Part shown: positions 47,153-56,051 of the stretch, piece by piece
Position numbering within the stretch: the stretch's first letter is position 1
Layout: the number at the start of each line of letters is the position of its first letter
From: Microbacterium sp. USTB-Y
Lineage (GTDB): Bacteria; Actinomycetota; Actinomycetes; Actinomycetales; Microbacteriaceae
Reading direction: 5' to 3'
NCBI RefSeq assembly: GCF_023703415.1
Contig: NZ_JAGMTU010000003.1
Coordinates: 434,001-498,000 of the forward strand
Length of the DNA: 64,000 nt
The notes under the pieces: model-generated
What the model saw: the letters and a program-made list of their open reading frames with translations, nothing else
Told to the model about the DNA's origin: nothing
Database searches by the model: none
Position numbers and translations under genes: made by a program

Positions 47153-47983
47153 TCAGCGTCCGTCGGCGAGATCTCCTGGATCCGCTTCCCGGAACACGCC
47201 GTCCACGAGCACCGGCACGGTCGCGGAGACGTCGGTCTGCGCGGCGATGAGCACGTCGCCGCCCTGGCCGTAGTCGTCGCGCAGCTCGACGCCGCTGGTC
47301 GACGCGGTGAACAGGTGCCGCGCCGCCCGGGCGAGGCCCGTGTACGCGGCGCAGGCCGCGGCCGCCTCGGGAGAGCACGCATCGATGCCGAGCCCGCCGA
47401 GCGCGTCGATCACGGCGCCCGCGGTGAGCAGGTCCTCCACCGAGAAGCGCACGGTGTCGTCGTCGCGCACCTCGCCGCCGGCGACCACGGCGACCTTCAC
47501 CCGGTGCCCGACCGCATGCTGGCGTGCGAGGATCCATTGCGCGACGGCCGTGCGGTTGCGCAGCGACGCGGCGAGCACCGGCACGCCGAAGGCCGCCGCC
47601 GCGGCCGACAGCCGGGAGCCGTTGAACGACGGCACCACCGCGCGGGTCGCGCCGAACGCCGCGACGTTCTCGGCGGTCAGGCTCGACGGCGACAGCGTCA
47701 CACCGTCGCCCCCGCGGGGGCCCGCGAGCCGGGCCGCGCCGAAACCGCCGCCTGCCGCGACGGCCTCCGCCTCGGCCCTCGTGCCGGCGAACGGCTGCAC
47801 CTCGAGCCCCTCGCTGACCGCCCGCTCCACGGTCGTGGTGAACGAGATCGCGTCGATCACGACGATCACGCCGGCGCCCTGCCCGATCGACCGCAGCCCC
47901 TCGCGCGCCCAGTCGAAGCGCACCTCGTACTCCTGCTGCAGCGGACGGTCGGGGCTCATCGGCGTTCTCGCGGTGCTGCTCAC
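47153..47983 (-). CDS. 2-phosphosulfolactate phosphatase-like protein (ComB family)
   Basis: The 276-residue protein matches ComB: VIVVIDAISFTTTVERAVSEG, LSPSSLTAENVAA, VPSFNGSRLSAAAA and CSPEAAAACAAY. The archaeal enzyme removes phosphate from 2-phosphosulfolactate in coenzyme M synthesis, a pathway not expected here, so another sulfonate or phosphate ester is likely. The GTG at 47983 is preferred because TAGCAT lies 7 nt upstream; the ATG at 47959 is the alternative. It is divergent from the J-domain gene. Confidence 0.85.
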   Translation of the reverse strand: MSSTARTPMSPDRPLQQEYEVRFDWAREGLRSIGQGAGVIVVIDAISFTTTVERAVSEGLEVQPFAGTRAEAEAVAAGGGFGAARLAGPRGGDGVTLSPSSLTAENVAAFGATRAVVPSFNGSRLSAAAAAFGVPVLAASLRNRTAVAQWILARQHAVGHRVKVAVVAGGEVRDDDTVRFSVEDLLTAGAVIDALGGLGIDACSPEAAAACAAYTGLARAARHLFTASTSGVELRDDYGQGGDVLIAAQTDVSATVPVLVDGVFREADPGDLADGR

Positions 47984-48067
47984 CCGGGGAATGCTACCGG
48001 GCCGACCGGATACCCTGGATCCCGCGTGCCCCGCCCGCACGACCGCCGGCAGAACCCGAGGAGCGCG

Positions 48068-49030
48068 ATGTTCGACAGCCCGCTCTCCGCCTCCGCGTAC
48101 GAGGTGCTGGGCGTCGTCGCCACGGCCTCCGATGACGAGCTCCGCCGCGCCTACCGGCTGCAGCTGCGCCGCACGCACCCCGACACCGGCGGGGATGCGG
48201 CCGTGTTCATCCAGGTGCAGCGCGCCTGGGAGCTCGTCGGCACCCCCGAGCTGCGCGCGGGCTACGACCGGGGGCACGGGTTCGCCGACGACGACGCGCC
48301 CTGGGACGGCTGGCGCGCCCCGGCGGCCCGCACCGACACCCGGCCGCGCGCGAAGTCCTACGGGGAGGCGGGCGGGAGCCGGCGTCGGCACTACATCGCG
48401 CAGGTGCGCGCCTGGACCGGATCCGACGTGGCGGATCCGTACGATCCCGCCTTCGTGCGCACGGTTCCGCGCGAGCTGCGACGAGTTCTCGCGAACGCCC
48501 TCGCCGAGGAGCACACCGCCCGGACGGTCGCCGACCTGGGTATGGGCTTCACCGCCTGGCACGACGTGGCGATCCCGTCCGGGACGCCCGTGGCCGGCGC
48601 GCCCCTGTCCGGTGCCGCCGGCGGAACACCCCCGTCGCCCGACACGCTCGACCACATCGTCCTCGGCCCCTCGGGCCTGTACGGCCTGATGTCGGCCGAC
48701 TTCGGCGAGATCGCGAGCTTCCGCGGCGGCGAGGTCATCGGATCCGGCACCGGCTCCCGCGCTCCGGTCACCGCACTCGTGACGCAGGTGCGAACGATCG
48801 CCCGCGCCGCCCGGGTGCGCTTCGGCGGCGCGATCCTGGTACTGCCGGACGACGACCTGGCGCAGGCGACGACCCCGCTCGGCGCGATCCGCGGCACGAC
48901 CGTCGTGGTCGTGCGCCGCAGCGCCCTGCGCCCCCTGCTCCGCGCCGGGGTGCCCGGGTCCCGCACGATCGGCGGCACCGAGCTGTTCGATCTGCGCACG
49001 CGGATCCAGCAGACCGTGCGCTTCGCCTGA
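48068..49030 (+). CDS. DnaJ-domain protein with a C-terminal NERD-like region
   Basis: The 320-residue protein has an N-terminal J-domain (residues 8-66) with the HPD motif (RRTHPDTGGD) that stimulates Hsp70 ATPase. A linker with basic residues follows, and residues 120-320 form an alpha/beta region, including DHIVLGPSGLYGLMSADFGEI and GGAILVLPDDDLA, that resembles nuclease-related (NERD) domains, though the catalytic residues are not clear. GAGGAG lies 4 nt before the ATG at 48068. It stands apart from any dnaK or grpE gene. Confidence 0.78.
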   Translation: MFDSPLSASAYEVLGVVATASDDELRRAYRLQLRRTHPDTGGDAAVFIQVQRAWELVGTPELRAGYDRGHGFADDDAPWDGWRAPAARTDTRPRAKSYGEAGGSRRRHYIAQVRAWTGSDVADPYDPAFVRTVPRELRRVLANALAEEHTARTVADLGMGFTAWHDVAIPSGTPVAGAPLSGAAGGTPPSPDTLDHIVLGPSGLYGLMSADFGEIASFRGGEVIGSGTGSRAPVTALVTQVRTIARAARVRFGGAILVLPDDDLAQATTPLGAIRGTTVVVVRRSALRPLLRAGVPGSRTIGGTELFDLRTRIQQTVRFA

Positions 49031-49196
49031 CGACGACCGGATCCGGATCCGGCTCTCCCGTCTGTCTCTGATGTCTCTGAGGGAGGGGCGCGGGCTGCGG
49101 ACCGCACAGGACCCAGGCCCATGGCGACGTCCGCCGCGGCGGGCCATCATGAGGGTGGGCTTGTCGCGCACGCGACGCGGCGGAGAGGGGCGACCG

Positions 49197-51056
49197 ATGA
49201 CGACGCAGGGCGGCACCCCGGCCTCCGCCGACGACGCCGACGCGACTGCACCCGCACCCGCACCCGCACCCGCACCCGCACCGAGCTCGGCATCCCCCGG
49301 CGCGGTCCCTGCCCCCACTCCCTCGCCCCGCGCGGTCCCCGCCCCCGTCACTCCGCGCACCGGCGCACCCCGGCCGCTGCCCGCGGCCCTCATCATGGTC
49401 GCGGTCTTCGCGTTCCTCCTCGGCGGGGTCGAGCTCGCCCTCGGCCTGGGCGCCCGGAGCACGTTCTGGGTCGTCGCGCTCTTCACCGGCGTGTTCTGGA
49501 TCTGGGTCGCCGCGGGGCTCCTGGCCTGGTGGCGCCGGCCGCACAACGCCACCGGAGTGCTGCTCGTGATCGGCGGCATCGCGCTGTTCCTCGCCGGGCT
49601 CGTGAACGTCGGCGTCGAGGTGCTGTCGGTCGTCAGCGCGGTCTTCGCCACGAGCCCCCTGGCGATGACGGTGCATCTGCTGCACGCGTTCCCGTCGGGC
49701 CGGCTGCGCGGGCGGCTCTCCATCGCCACGGTCGTGCTGGCGTGGATCTCCTGCCCGGTGCTCCAGCTCGCCGTGGTGCTGACTTCGGTCCTCGCACCGG
49801 ACGCGGCCGGGGTGATCGCCACGGTGCAGAAGGGCATCGGGATCACCGCGATGGTGCTCACCGCGATCGTGCTCAGCCGACGGCTCGTCGCGGCCGATCC
49901 CGGACACCGGCGGGTGCTGGGCCCGCTCTTCGGCTACGGCATCGTCGCCGTGCTGCTGCTCGCCTTCGCGCCGACGATCGTGCACGCGTTCGGCTGGCCC
50001 CGCGAGATCGGCGGCATCACGCAGCTGCTCGTCTCCGCGGCGATCCCCGTCGCGTTCCTGCTGGGCGTGCTGCTCGGAGGCTTCCGCCGCACGGGCGACC
50101 TCGAACCCCTGAGCGCCTGGCTCGGCGTCAGCGGCGCGGGCGGTCCTGCGGTCGCGCGAGCACTGGCGGCCACCCTCGGCGACGACTCGCTGGAAGTCGT
50201 CTACTGGTCCGAGGAGCACGAGGAGTTCGTCGACGGGGCGGGCGCGCCGGTCGATCCGTCGCGTCGCGGCGCGGATCGCGGCTGGTGCGAGATCCGCATC
50301 GACTCCCGGCTCGTCGGCGCGATCGTCTACGACACCCGGATGACCGCGGATCCGGGACCGGTGCGGCGCGCGGGCGACGTTCTCGCCATCGCGATCGACC
50401 GGGAACGCCTCACCGCCGAGCTGCGGGCGAGCAACGAGGCGCTCAGCCAGTCCCGGATCCGGCTCGTCGAGACCTCCGATCGCGAGCGCTCACGCATCGC
50501 GCAGGACCTGCACGACGGGATCCAGGTGCAGCTCGTGCTGCTCGCCCTCGCCGCCCAGACCATCGCGAACGACCCGGACGCGCGCCCGGCGACGAGCGAG
50601 GCCTCGGCCCGACTGCGGCAGGGGATCGATCAGGCGGCGGCGGATCTGCGTCGGCTGGTGCACAACGTGCTGCCGGTGGCGCTCACCGAGCGCGGGCTCA
50701 CCCCGGCCGCGGAGGACCTCGTCGACCGCCTGGCGATCCCGGCGACGCTGGAGGCCGACGTCGACGACGCGGCGATCTCGTCGACGACCGCGCACACCGC
50801 GTACTTCATCATCGCCGAGGCCCTGACGAACACCGTCAAGCACTCGAAGGCGTCGCGGGTGCGCGTCGCGATGCGCACCCAGGACGGCCGGCTGCACCTG
50901 GTGATCCACGACAACGGGGTCGGCGGAGCGAGCCTCGACCGCGGAGCCGGGCTCCGCGGTCTGCTCGATCGGGTGGACGCGCTGGGCGGCCGGCTGCGCC
51001 TGCGGTCGGATCCGGGACACGGCACCGAGGTGAAGGTGGATCTGCCATGCGGGTGA
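49197..51056 (+). CDS. Membrane sensor histidine kinase (HisKA_3 type)
   Basis: The 619-residue kinase has a disordered (Pro-Ala)n N-terminus, about eight membrane helices (residues 65-310), a short GAF-like segment and a HisKA_3 phosphoacceptor His439 (RIAQDLHDGIQVQL), followed by a HATPase domain with NTVKHSKASR and GLRGLLDRVDALGG. The ATG at 49197 has GGAGAGGGG upstream. It overlaps the response regulator gene by 10 bp, forming a NarL-type two-component pair. Signal unknown. Confidence 0.9.
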   Translation: MTTQGGTPASADDADATAPAPAPAPAPAPSSASPGAVPAPTPSPRAVPAPVTPRTGAPRPLPAALIMVAVFAFLLGGVELALGLGARSTFWVVALFTGVFWIWVAAGLLAWWRRPHNATGVLLVIGGIALFLAGLVNVGVEVLSVVSAVFATSPLAMTVHLLHAFPSGRLRGRLSIATVVLAWISCPVLQLAVVLTSVLAPDAAGVIATVQKGIGITAMVLTAIVLSRRLVAADPGHRRVLGPLFGYGIVAVLLLAFAPTIVHAFGWPREIGGITQLLVSAAIPVAFLLGVLLGGFRRTGDLEPLSAWLGVSGAGGPAVARALAATLGDDSLEVVYWSEEHEEFVDGAGAPVDPSRRGADRGWCEIRIDSRLVGAIVYDTRMTADPGPVRRAGDVLAIAIDRERLTAELRASNEALSQSRIRLVETSDRERSRIAQDLHDGIQVQLVLLALAAQTIANDPDARPATSEASARLRQGIDQAAADLRRLVHNVLPVALTERGLTPAAEDLVDRLAIPATLEADVDDAAISSTTAHTAYFIIAEALTNTVKHSKASRVRVAMRTQDGRLHLVIHDNGVGGASLDRGAGLRGLLDRVDALGGRLRLRSDPGHGTEVKVDLPCG

Positions 51057-51712
51057 TCATCGGCGAGGACGAGGTGCTGCTGCGCGAGGGTCTGCGCCAC
51101 CTGCTCGCACAGGACGGCTTCGAGGTGGCCGCCGCCGTCGGCGACGCCGAGGCGCTGCTGGAGCAGGTGGACCTGCTCACGCCGGACCTGGTCATCACCG
51201 ACATCCGGATGCCGCCGACGCACACCGACGAGGGCCTGCTCGCGGCGCTCCGGATCCGCACGGCGCACCCCGGGATCCCGGTCGTCGTGCTCTCGCAGTA
51301 CGTGCAGCGCCGCTACGCGACCGAGCTGCTGGATCAGGACGGCGGCGGCTTCGGCTACCTGCTCAAGCAGCGCATCGCCGACGTCACCACGTTCACCGCC
51401 GACCTGCGCCGCGTCGCCGCGGGCGGCACGGCTCTGGACCCCGAGGTGGTCTCGGTGCTGGTGACCCGCGCCAGCCGCGCGAGCGGAGCCGTCGGCTCGC
51501 TCACCCCGCGCCAGCTCGAGGTGCTCTCGCTCATGGCGGAGGGACGCAGCAACGCGCGCATCGCCGCCGATCTCTTCCTCACCGAGAAGGCGGTCGTGCA
51601 GCACACCTCGCACATCTACACCGCGCTCGGACTGCCCGTCGACGGCGACGACCACCGCCGCGTGCTCGCGGTGCTGCGATTCCTCGCCTCCGTCGCCGAG
51701 GAGTACCGCTGA
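51047..51712 (+). CDS. NarL/LuxR-type response regulator
   Basis: The 221-residue regulator has a receiver domain with acidic pair EDE at 7-9, phosphoacceptor Asp52 (LVITDIRMPP), Lys in LLKQRI, and a C-terminal LuxR HTH (LTPRQLEVLSLMAEGRSNARIAADLFLTEKAV, broken here into its usual helices). It is the partner of the kinase upstream, which its gene overlaps. Target genes unknown. Confidence 0.93.
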   Translation: MRVIIGEDEVLLREGLRHLLAQDGFEVAAAVGDAEALLEQVDLLTPDLVITDIRMPPTHTDEGLLAALRIRTAHPGIPVVVLSQYVQRRYATELLDQDGGGFGYLLKQRIADVTTFTADLRRVAAGGTALDPEVVSVLVTRASRASGAVGSLTPRQLEVLSLMAEGRSNARIAADLFLTEKAVVQHTSHIYTALGLPVDGDDHRRVLAVLRFLASVAEEYR

Positions 51713-51732
51713 GCCCTTCACGGGGGCACCGC

Positions 51733-51764
51733 GTTTCGTCTCGCTGCGCTCGCTCAACGACCCC
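51733..51764. repeat. Dispersed intergenic repeat (GTTTCGTCTC...CTCAACGACC)
   Basis: The 32-bp element GTTTCGTCTCGCTGCGCTCG followed by CTCAACGACCCC, with a second GCTCGCTCAACGACCCC copy at about 51779-51797, recurs with insertions in the linker of the transsulfuration fusion (26825-26953, opposite strand). It sits between a gene end and the convergent serine-hydrolase gene. Confidence 0.7.
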
Positions 51765-51817
51765 GACGGGAGGGCGCGCTCGCTCAACGACCCCGGCAGG
51801 AGGATGCACTCCTCGTG

Positions 51818-53119
51818 CTACTTCCGCGGCGGCGGAGCATAGGCGGTGCCGAGCTCACCGGTGAGGGCGACCAGGAGCCGCACCGCGGGCGTCTGGCAGA
51901 TCGCATCGCCCGGGTCGTCCGTGAGCGTGGGCGACGTCGTGCAGCCGCCCGAGGCGATGTCGCTGTTGGTCTGCACCGCGACCGTGGTGTCCGTCGCCGT
52001 GTCGTAGAAGAGCGAGGTGTTGTAGCCGGAGAGGTCGCCGGTGTGCCCGACCCACCCCTGCGAGCAGCTCATCCCGAAGCCGTAGCCGATGTCGGAGAAC
52101 GAGGTCAGCCGCAGGGTCTGCGTCTTCGCGTCGACGAGCCCCTGCCCGGTGCCCAGCGCGCGTCCCATCGTCAGCAGATCGTCGATGTCGGAGATGATCT
52201 CGCCGGCCGTGAAGCTCCACGACGGGTTCCAGTCGGTGGAGTCGGCCGGGGCGTCCGGGGTCGCGCTGTTCCCGTTCAGGGTGTAGCCGCGCGCATACGG
52301 CTCGGGCAGCGCCGCCGAGGTGCCGGGCCAGGACGTGTTCGCCAGATGCAGCGGATCGAAGATCCGGGACTGCATGAGCCGGCCGACATCCTCTCCGGTC
52401 ACCTTCTCGATCACCTTCCCGAGCAGGACCGTGTTCGTGTTCGAGTAGGCGAAGCCCTCGCCCGGGGGGAACAGAGGCGAGACGGCGGCTCCTGCCGCGA
52501 TGACCTCCTCGGGCGTGTAGACCGCGGTCGGATCCGCGAAGTACTTCTCCAGGAGCTTCTCGTTCATGGTGTAGCTGGCGACGCCGCTGGTCATGTCGGC
52601 GAGCTGGGTGAGCGTGATCCGGTCTCCGTTCGGGATCCCGTCCACATACTTCGAGATGGTGTCGCTGAGCTTCAGCTTCCCCTCCTGGGCGAGCTGCAGC
52701 ACGATCGTCGCGGTGTACATCTTCGTGAGCGACGCGATGCGGGTGTGCATGCCGACCTGCATCGGAGTCCCGGCGAGATCGGCGTTCCCGTAGGCCTTGG
52801 TCCAGGTGCCCTCCGGCGTGCGCACCCCCACGACCGCGCCCGGCGAGGCTCCGAGCGCGAAGGCCTTGGCCGCCGCGGCGTCCAGCTTCGCGACGGTCTC
52901 CGCCGGCAGCGCCGACAGCGTCTTCGCGCCGGCCTTCGCGGCGATGGTGGCGGCCGGATCCGCGACGCAGCCGGCGGTCGCCGCACTCGCGGACGGCGAC
53001 GGCGAGGCCGTGCCGGGCGCGGCGCCGGACGGACTGGTGCAGCCGGCCAGGACGAGGGCGCCGACGACCACGGCGAGCGCCAGGGGGTGGCGGGGGGTGC
53101 GGCGGGACGGCGTGATCAT
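51818..53119 (-). CDS. Serine-hydrolase lipoprotein, beta-lactamase/DD-peptidase family (paralogue 1)
   Basis: The 433-residue protein has a lipobox LAGC (Cys27) and a class C beta-lactamase/D-alanyl-D-alanine carboxypeptidase fold: SLTK (Ser130, Lys133), YSNTN as the YxN motif and GHTGDLSGYNTS for the third motif. It contains several extra cysteines (Cys51, CSQGW, GGCTTS, AICQT) likely to form disulfides. It follows its paralogue by one base (TGA C ATG), so both are in one operon. It may act on cell-wall peptides or esters. Confidence 0.9.
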   Translation of the reverse strand: MITPSRRTPRHPLALAVVVGALVLAGCTSPSGAAPGTASPSPSASAATAGCVADPAATIAAKAGAKTLSALPAETVAKLDAAAAKAFALGASPGAVVGVRTPEGTWTKAYGNADLAGTPMQVGMHTRIASLTKMYTATIVLQLAQEGKLKLSDTISKYVDGIPNGDRITLTQLADMTSGVASYTMNEKLLEKYFADPTAVYTPEEVIAAGAAVSPLFPPGEGFAYSNTNTVLLGKVIEKVTGEDVGRLMQSRIFDPLHLANTSWPGTSAALPEPYARGYTLNGNSATPDAPADSTDWNPSWSFTAGEIISDIDDLLTMGRALGTGQGLVDAKTQTLRLTSFSDIGYGFGMSCSQGWVGHTGDLSGYNTSLFYDTATDTTVAVQTNSDIASGGCTTSPTLTDDPGDAICQTPAVRLLVALTGELGTAYAPPPRK

Positions 53120-53120
53120 G

Positions 53121-54362
53121 TCAACCTCCGTAGATGCTCGTCATGAGCGTCGTGGCGATCGTCGCCGCGGGCGGACGCCCGTCGGCTGCCGGGGCGAGGT
53201 TCGTCCAGACGACGATCGTCACCTTCTGCTCCGGGTCGTACCCCATGAAGGAGTTGAAGCCCGGCAGCTCACCCGTGTGACCGTAGAGCGGCCCGATCTT
53301 GGCGATCCCCCACCCGTACTGCGGGTCGGGCAGCGGGGGCAGCGGGATGGGCACCGGCTGCACGCTGGCGAGGCGCTCCCTCTGCAGCGTCGGGCTGAGC
53401 AGGCCACCGCCGCCCAGCGCCTCGACCCAGTGCGCGAGGTCCCGGATCGTCGAGACCCCGGCGCCTGCGGCCCCCGCCCAGGACGGGTTCAGCTCCGTCG
53501 TGTCTCCGGGCAGCAGCGTTCCGGCCTTCGCCTGCGCGAGCTGATCGGGCGGAAGCTCGCTCGTCTCCATGGTGTCGACGTTGGTCGAGTACATGTAGCC
53601 GTGCGAGAACGGTGCGGGGAGGGCGGCGTCGTCGGCCGCGGGGTACGACGTCTCCCGCAGCCCCAGCGGGGTGAACAGCCGCTCCTGGAAGATCTCCGCG
53701 AGCGGCTTCTGCTCGAGCTGCTCCGCGATGAGCCCGAGCAGCACGGTGTTGGTGTTGGAGTACGCCCAGCCGTCCCCCGGCGGGAACAGCGGCGGCTCGG
53801 CGAGGCCCATGGCCGCGAGCTCCTCGGAATCCCACACCCGCTGCGGCTGCGTGTCGAGGGCCGTGTTCAGCGCGAGGGTGGTGGTGTAGTTCGCCAGCCC
53901 GCTGCGCATCGTGAGCAGCTGCTCGATCGTGATGCGGCTGCCGTTCGGCACGTCGGGGCGGTACTTCGACACCTTGTCCGTGAGCGCGATGCGCCCCTCC
54001 TGCACGAGCTGCAGGATCACGGTCCCGGTCATCGTCTTCGTGTTGGATCCGATGCGGAAGTGATCGTCGAGCGACACCGGAGTGGATCCGCGCAGCTCGG
54101 TCGTGCCGTAGGTCGCGGTGACCTCCCCGTCGGGGGTGCGCACGAGCATCGCGGCCCCCGGAACGCCCAGCTCGGCGGCGAGGGCGGCGAAGCGCGTCCG
54201 CAGCGCGGCCGGATCCGTCGTGACGGATCGCCCCTGGGCGGAGGGCGAGGGCGACGCCGACGGGCCGGCGACCGGTGCACCGGCGCAGGCCGGGAGGCAC
54301 AGGGCGATGACCGCCGCAGTGGCGAGCGCCGCCACCCGGCGACCCCTGTTCGACATCCTCAC
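53121..54362 (-). CDS. Serine-hydrolase lipoprotein, beta-lactamase/DD-peptidase family (paralogue 2)
   Basis: The 413-residue protein has a lipobox LPAC (Cys26), the catalytic SNTK (Ser106, Lys109), YSNTN and GHTGELPGFNSF. It lacks the extra cysteines of the other two paralogues. The GTG at 54362 has GGAGGAG 5 nt upstream; the ATG at 54356 is the alternative. It leads a two-gene operon and is divergent from paralogue 3. Confidence 0.9.
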   Translation of the reverse strand: MRMSNRGRRVAALATAAVIALCLPACAGAPVAGPSASPSPSAQGRSVTTDPAALRTRFAALAAELGVPGAAMLVRTPDGEVTATYGTTELRGSTPVSLDDHFRIGSNTKTMTGTVILQLVQEGRIALTDKVSKYRPDVPNGSRITIEQLLTMRSGLANYTTTLALNTALDTQPQRVWDSEELAAMGLAEPPLFPPGDGWAYSNTNTVLLGLIAEQLEQKPLAEIFQERLFTPLGLRETSYPAADDAALPAPFSHGYMYSTNVDTMETSELPPDQLAQAKAGTLLPGDTTELNPSWAGAAGAGVSTIRDLAHWVEALGGGGLLSPTLQRERLASVQPVPIPLPPLPDPQYGWGIAKIGPLYGHTGELPGFNSFMGYDPEQKVTIVVWTNLAPAADGRPPAATIATTLMTSIYGG

Positions 54363-54568
54363 GGCGACTCCTCCGTCGTCTCCCGCACACACGGCGGGTT
54401 TCGCCGACGCGGTCTCCCCGATGAGATCCGCGCCGGCCCCGGCATCCCCAGCGGGTCCAGTCTCCCGAAGCCGGCACCGGCGCGGAATGGGTCTACGTCT
54501 ATTCCTTCGCGCGGGCCGTGATGGGAGAGTGTGCTCGGGAGGGTTCGCTCATCGGAAGGGACACCGTC

Positions 54569-55882
54569 ATGGCCACCGCACGACTCGCGAGGCCGGTCGC
54601 GCTCGCGGCCGCTCTGCTCCTGCTCGCCGGGTGCTCATCGCAGCCCTCGACCGGCCCCACCGCCACCGGCGCCGGCACGCCGACGTCGACCGTGCCGGCG
54701 GTGTCGACCTGCGTCGCGGATCCCGCCGCGGTCGTCGCCCGTTCCGCAGACCTGCCGACCTCCGCGATGCCCGACGACCTCGTCGCGACGATCGACAAGG
54801 CCGCGCAGGACTCCTTCGCCCAGACGTCCGCGAAGGGCGCCGTCGTGGCCGTGCAGTCGCCGAAGGGCCTGTTCCTCAAGGCGTACGGCATCGCGGATCC
54901 CGCCACCGGAGCACCGATGACCACCGACATCTACCAGCGGGTCGGATCCATCACCAAGACCTTCACCGGCACGCTCACCGTGCAGCTCGCCGCCGAGGGG
55001 AAGCTCAGCCTGGACGACCCCATCTCGAAGTACGTGGACGGGGTGCCGCGCGGCGGCGAGGTCACCATCCGGATGCTCGCCGACATGAGCAGCTCGGTGA
55101 CGAGCTACACGAAGGACGACGCCTGGCAGAAGGTGTTCTTCTCGGATCCGGACCGGGTGTGGAAGCCGGAGGAGCTGCTCAAGGCGGGCATCTCGCTGCC
55201 GCCGCAGGATTTCGCGCCGGGCACCGCCTTCGACTACTCCAACACCAACACGATCCTGCTGGGCTTCGTGATCCAGAAGGTGACCGGCAAGAGCTATCAG
55301 GACGTGCTCGCCGAGAAGATCCTGACGCCGCTCGGGCTCACGCACACGATCTTCCCGGCCGGATCCGCCGCGTTCCCCGACCCGCACGCCCAGGGGTTCA
55401 CCCTGCAGGGCGGCCACGGGACGCCGGAGAACCCGGCGAACACGACGAACTGGAACCCGTCGTGGGGCTGGACCGCGGGCGAGCTGATCTCGAGCGCGCA
55501 GGATCTGCTGCGCTACGGACGCGCGGAGGGCACCGGCGCGGGGCTCGTGCCGGCGAAGCAGCAGGAAGAGCGGCTCACCTCGTTCCGCGAGTTCAACGGC
55601 CCGGGCGCGGGCGGCTACGGCCTCGGCTGGGGCTGCCAGAACGGATGGGTCGGCCACACCGGCGAGCTGCCCGGCTACAACACGGCGATGTTCTACAGCA
55701 CGGCGGACGACACCACGATCATCACCATGGTGAACAGCGACATCCCCTCCGGCGACTGCCCGAGCGACGCCCGCACGCTCACCGACAACCCGACCGACCT
55801 GCCCTGCAGCTCGCCCGCGACCCGGATCTTCCAGGCCCTCGCGACGACGCTCGGCACCCCCTTCGCCCCGCAGAAGAAGTAG
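54569..55882 (+). CDS. Serine-hydrolase lipoprotein, beta-lactamase/DD-peptidase family (paralogue 3)
   Basis: The 437-residue protein has a lipobox LAGC (Cys22), SITK (Ser127, Lys130), YSNTN and GHTGELPGYNTA. It aligns by eye with paralogue 1 over its length, including STCVADPAA and matching Cys positions (CQNGW, GDCPS, LPCSS), so the two are sister copies. GGAAGGG lies about 7 nt before the ATG. Divergent from paralogue 2 and convergent with the DUF4386 gene. Confidence 0.9.
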   Translation: MATARLARPVALAAALLLLAGCSSQPSTGPTATGAGTPTSTVPAVSTCVADPAAVVARSADLPTSAMPDDLVATIDKAAQDSFAQTSAKGAVVAVQSPKGLFLKAYGIADPATGAPMTTDIYQRVGSITKTFTGTLTVQLAAEGKLSLDDPISKYVDGVPRGGEVTIRMLADMSSSVTSYTKDDAWQKVFFSDPDRVWKPEELLKAGISLPPQDFAPGTAFDYSNTNTILLGFVIQKVTGKSYQDVLAEKILTPLGLTHTIFPAGSAAFPDPHAQGFTLQGGHGTPENPANTTNWNPSWGWTAGELISSAQDLLRYGRAEGTGAGLVPAKQQEERLTSFREFNGPGAGGYGLGWGCQNGWVGHTGELPGYNTAMFYSTADDTTIITMVNSDIPSGDCPSDARTLTDNPTDLPCSSPATRIFQALATTLGTPFAPQKK

Positions 55883-55960
55883 CCGACGAGACGGCGGCCC
55901 CGGGGTCCGGATCGGGGTCAGGGTCCGGGTCCGGATCCGTCCCGCCCCGTTCCTCCGCTC

Positions 55961-56040
55961 CGTCTCCCTCCTCCCGTCGTCTTTCCCTCCCCTGGCGGGC
56001 GCCACTGCGGGGAGGGGAAGACGGTGCGGAGAGGGAGACG
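55961..56040. repeat. Intergenic inverted repeat with 33-nt arms
   Basis: Arms at 55961-55993 (starting CGTCTCCCTC) and 56008-56040 (ending GAGGGAGACG) pair over most of their length with a few mismatches, around about 14 bases. It lies between converging genes and ends 12 bp before the DUF4386 stop. Confidence 0.72.
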
Positions 56041-56051
56041 CGCAAGGGACG

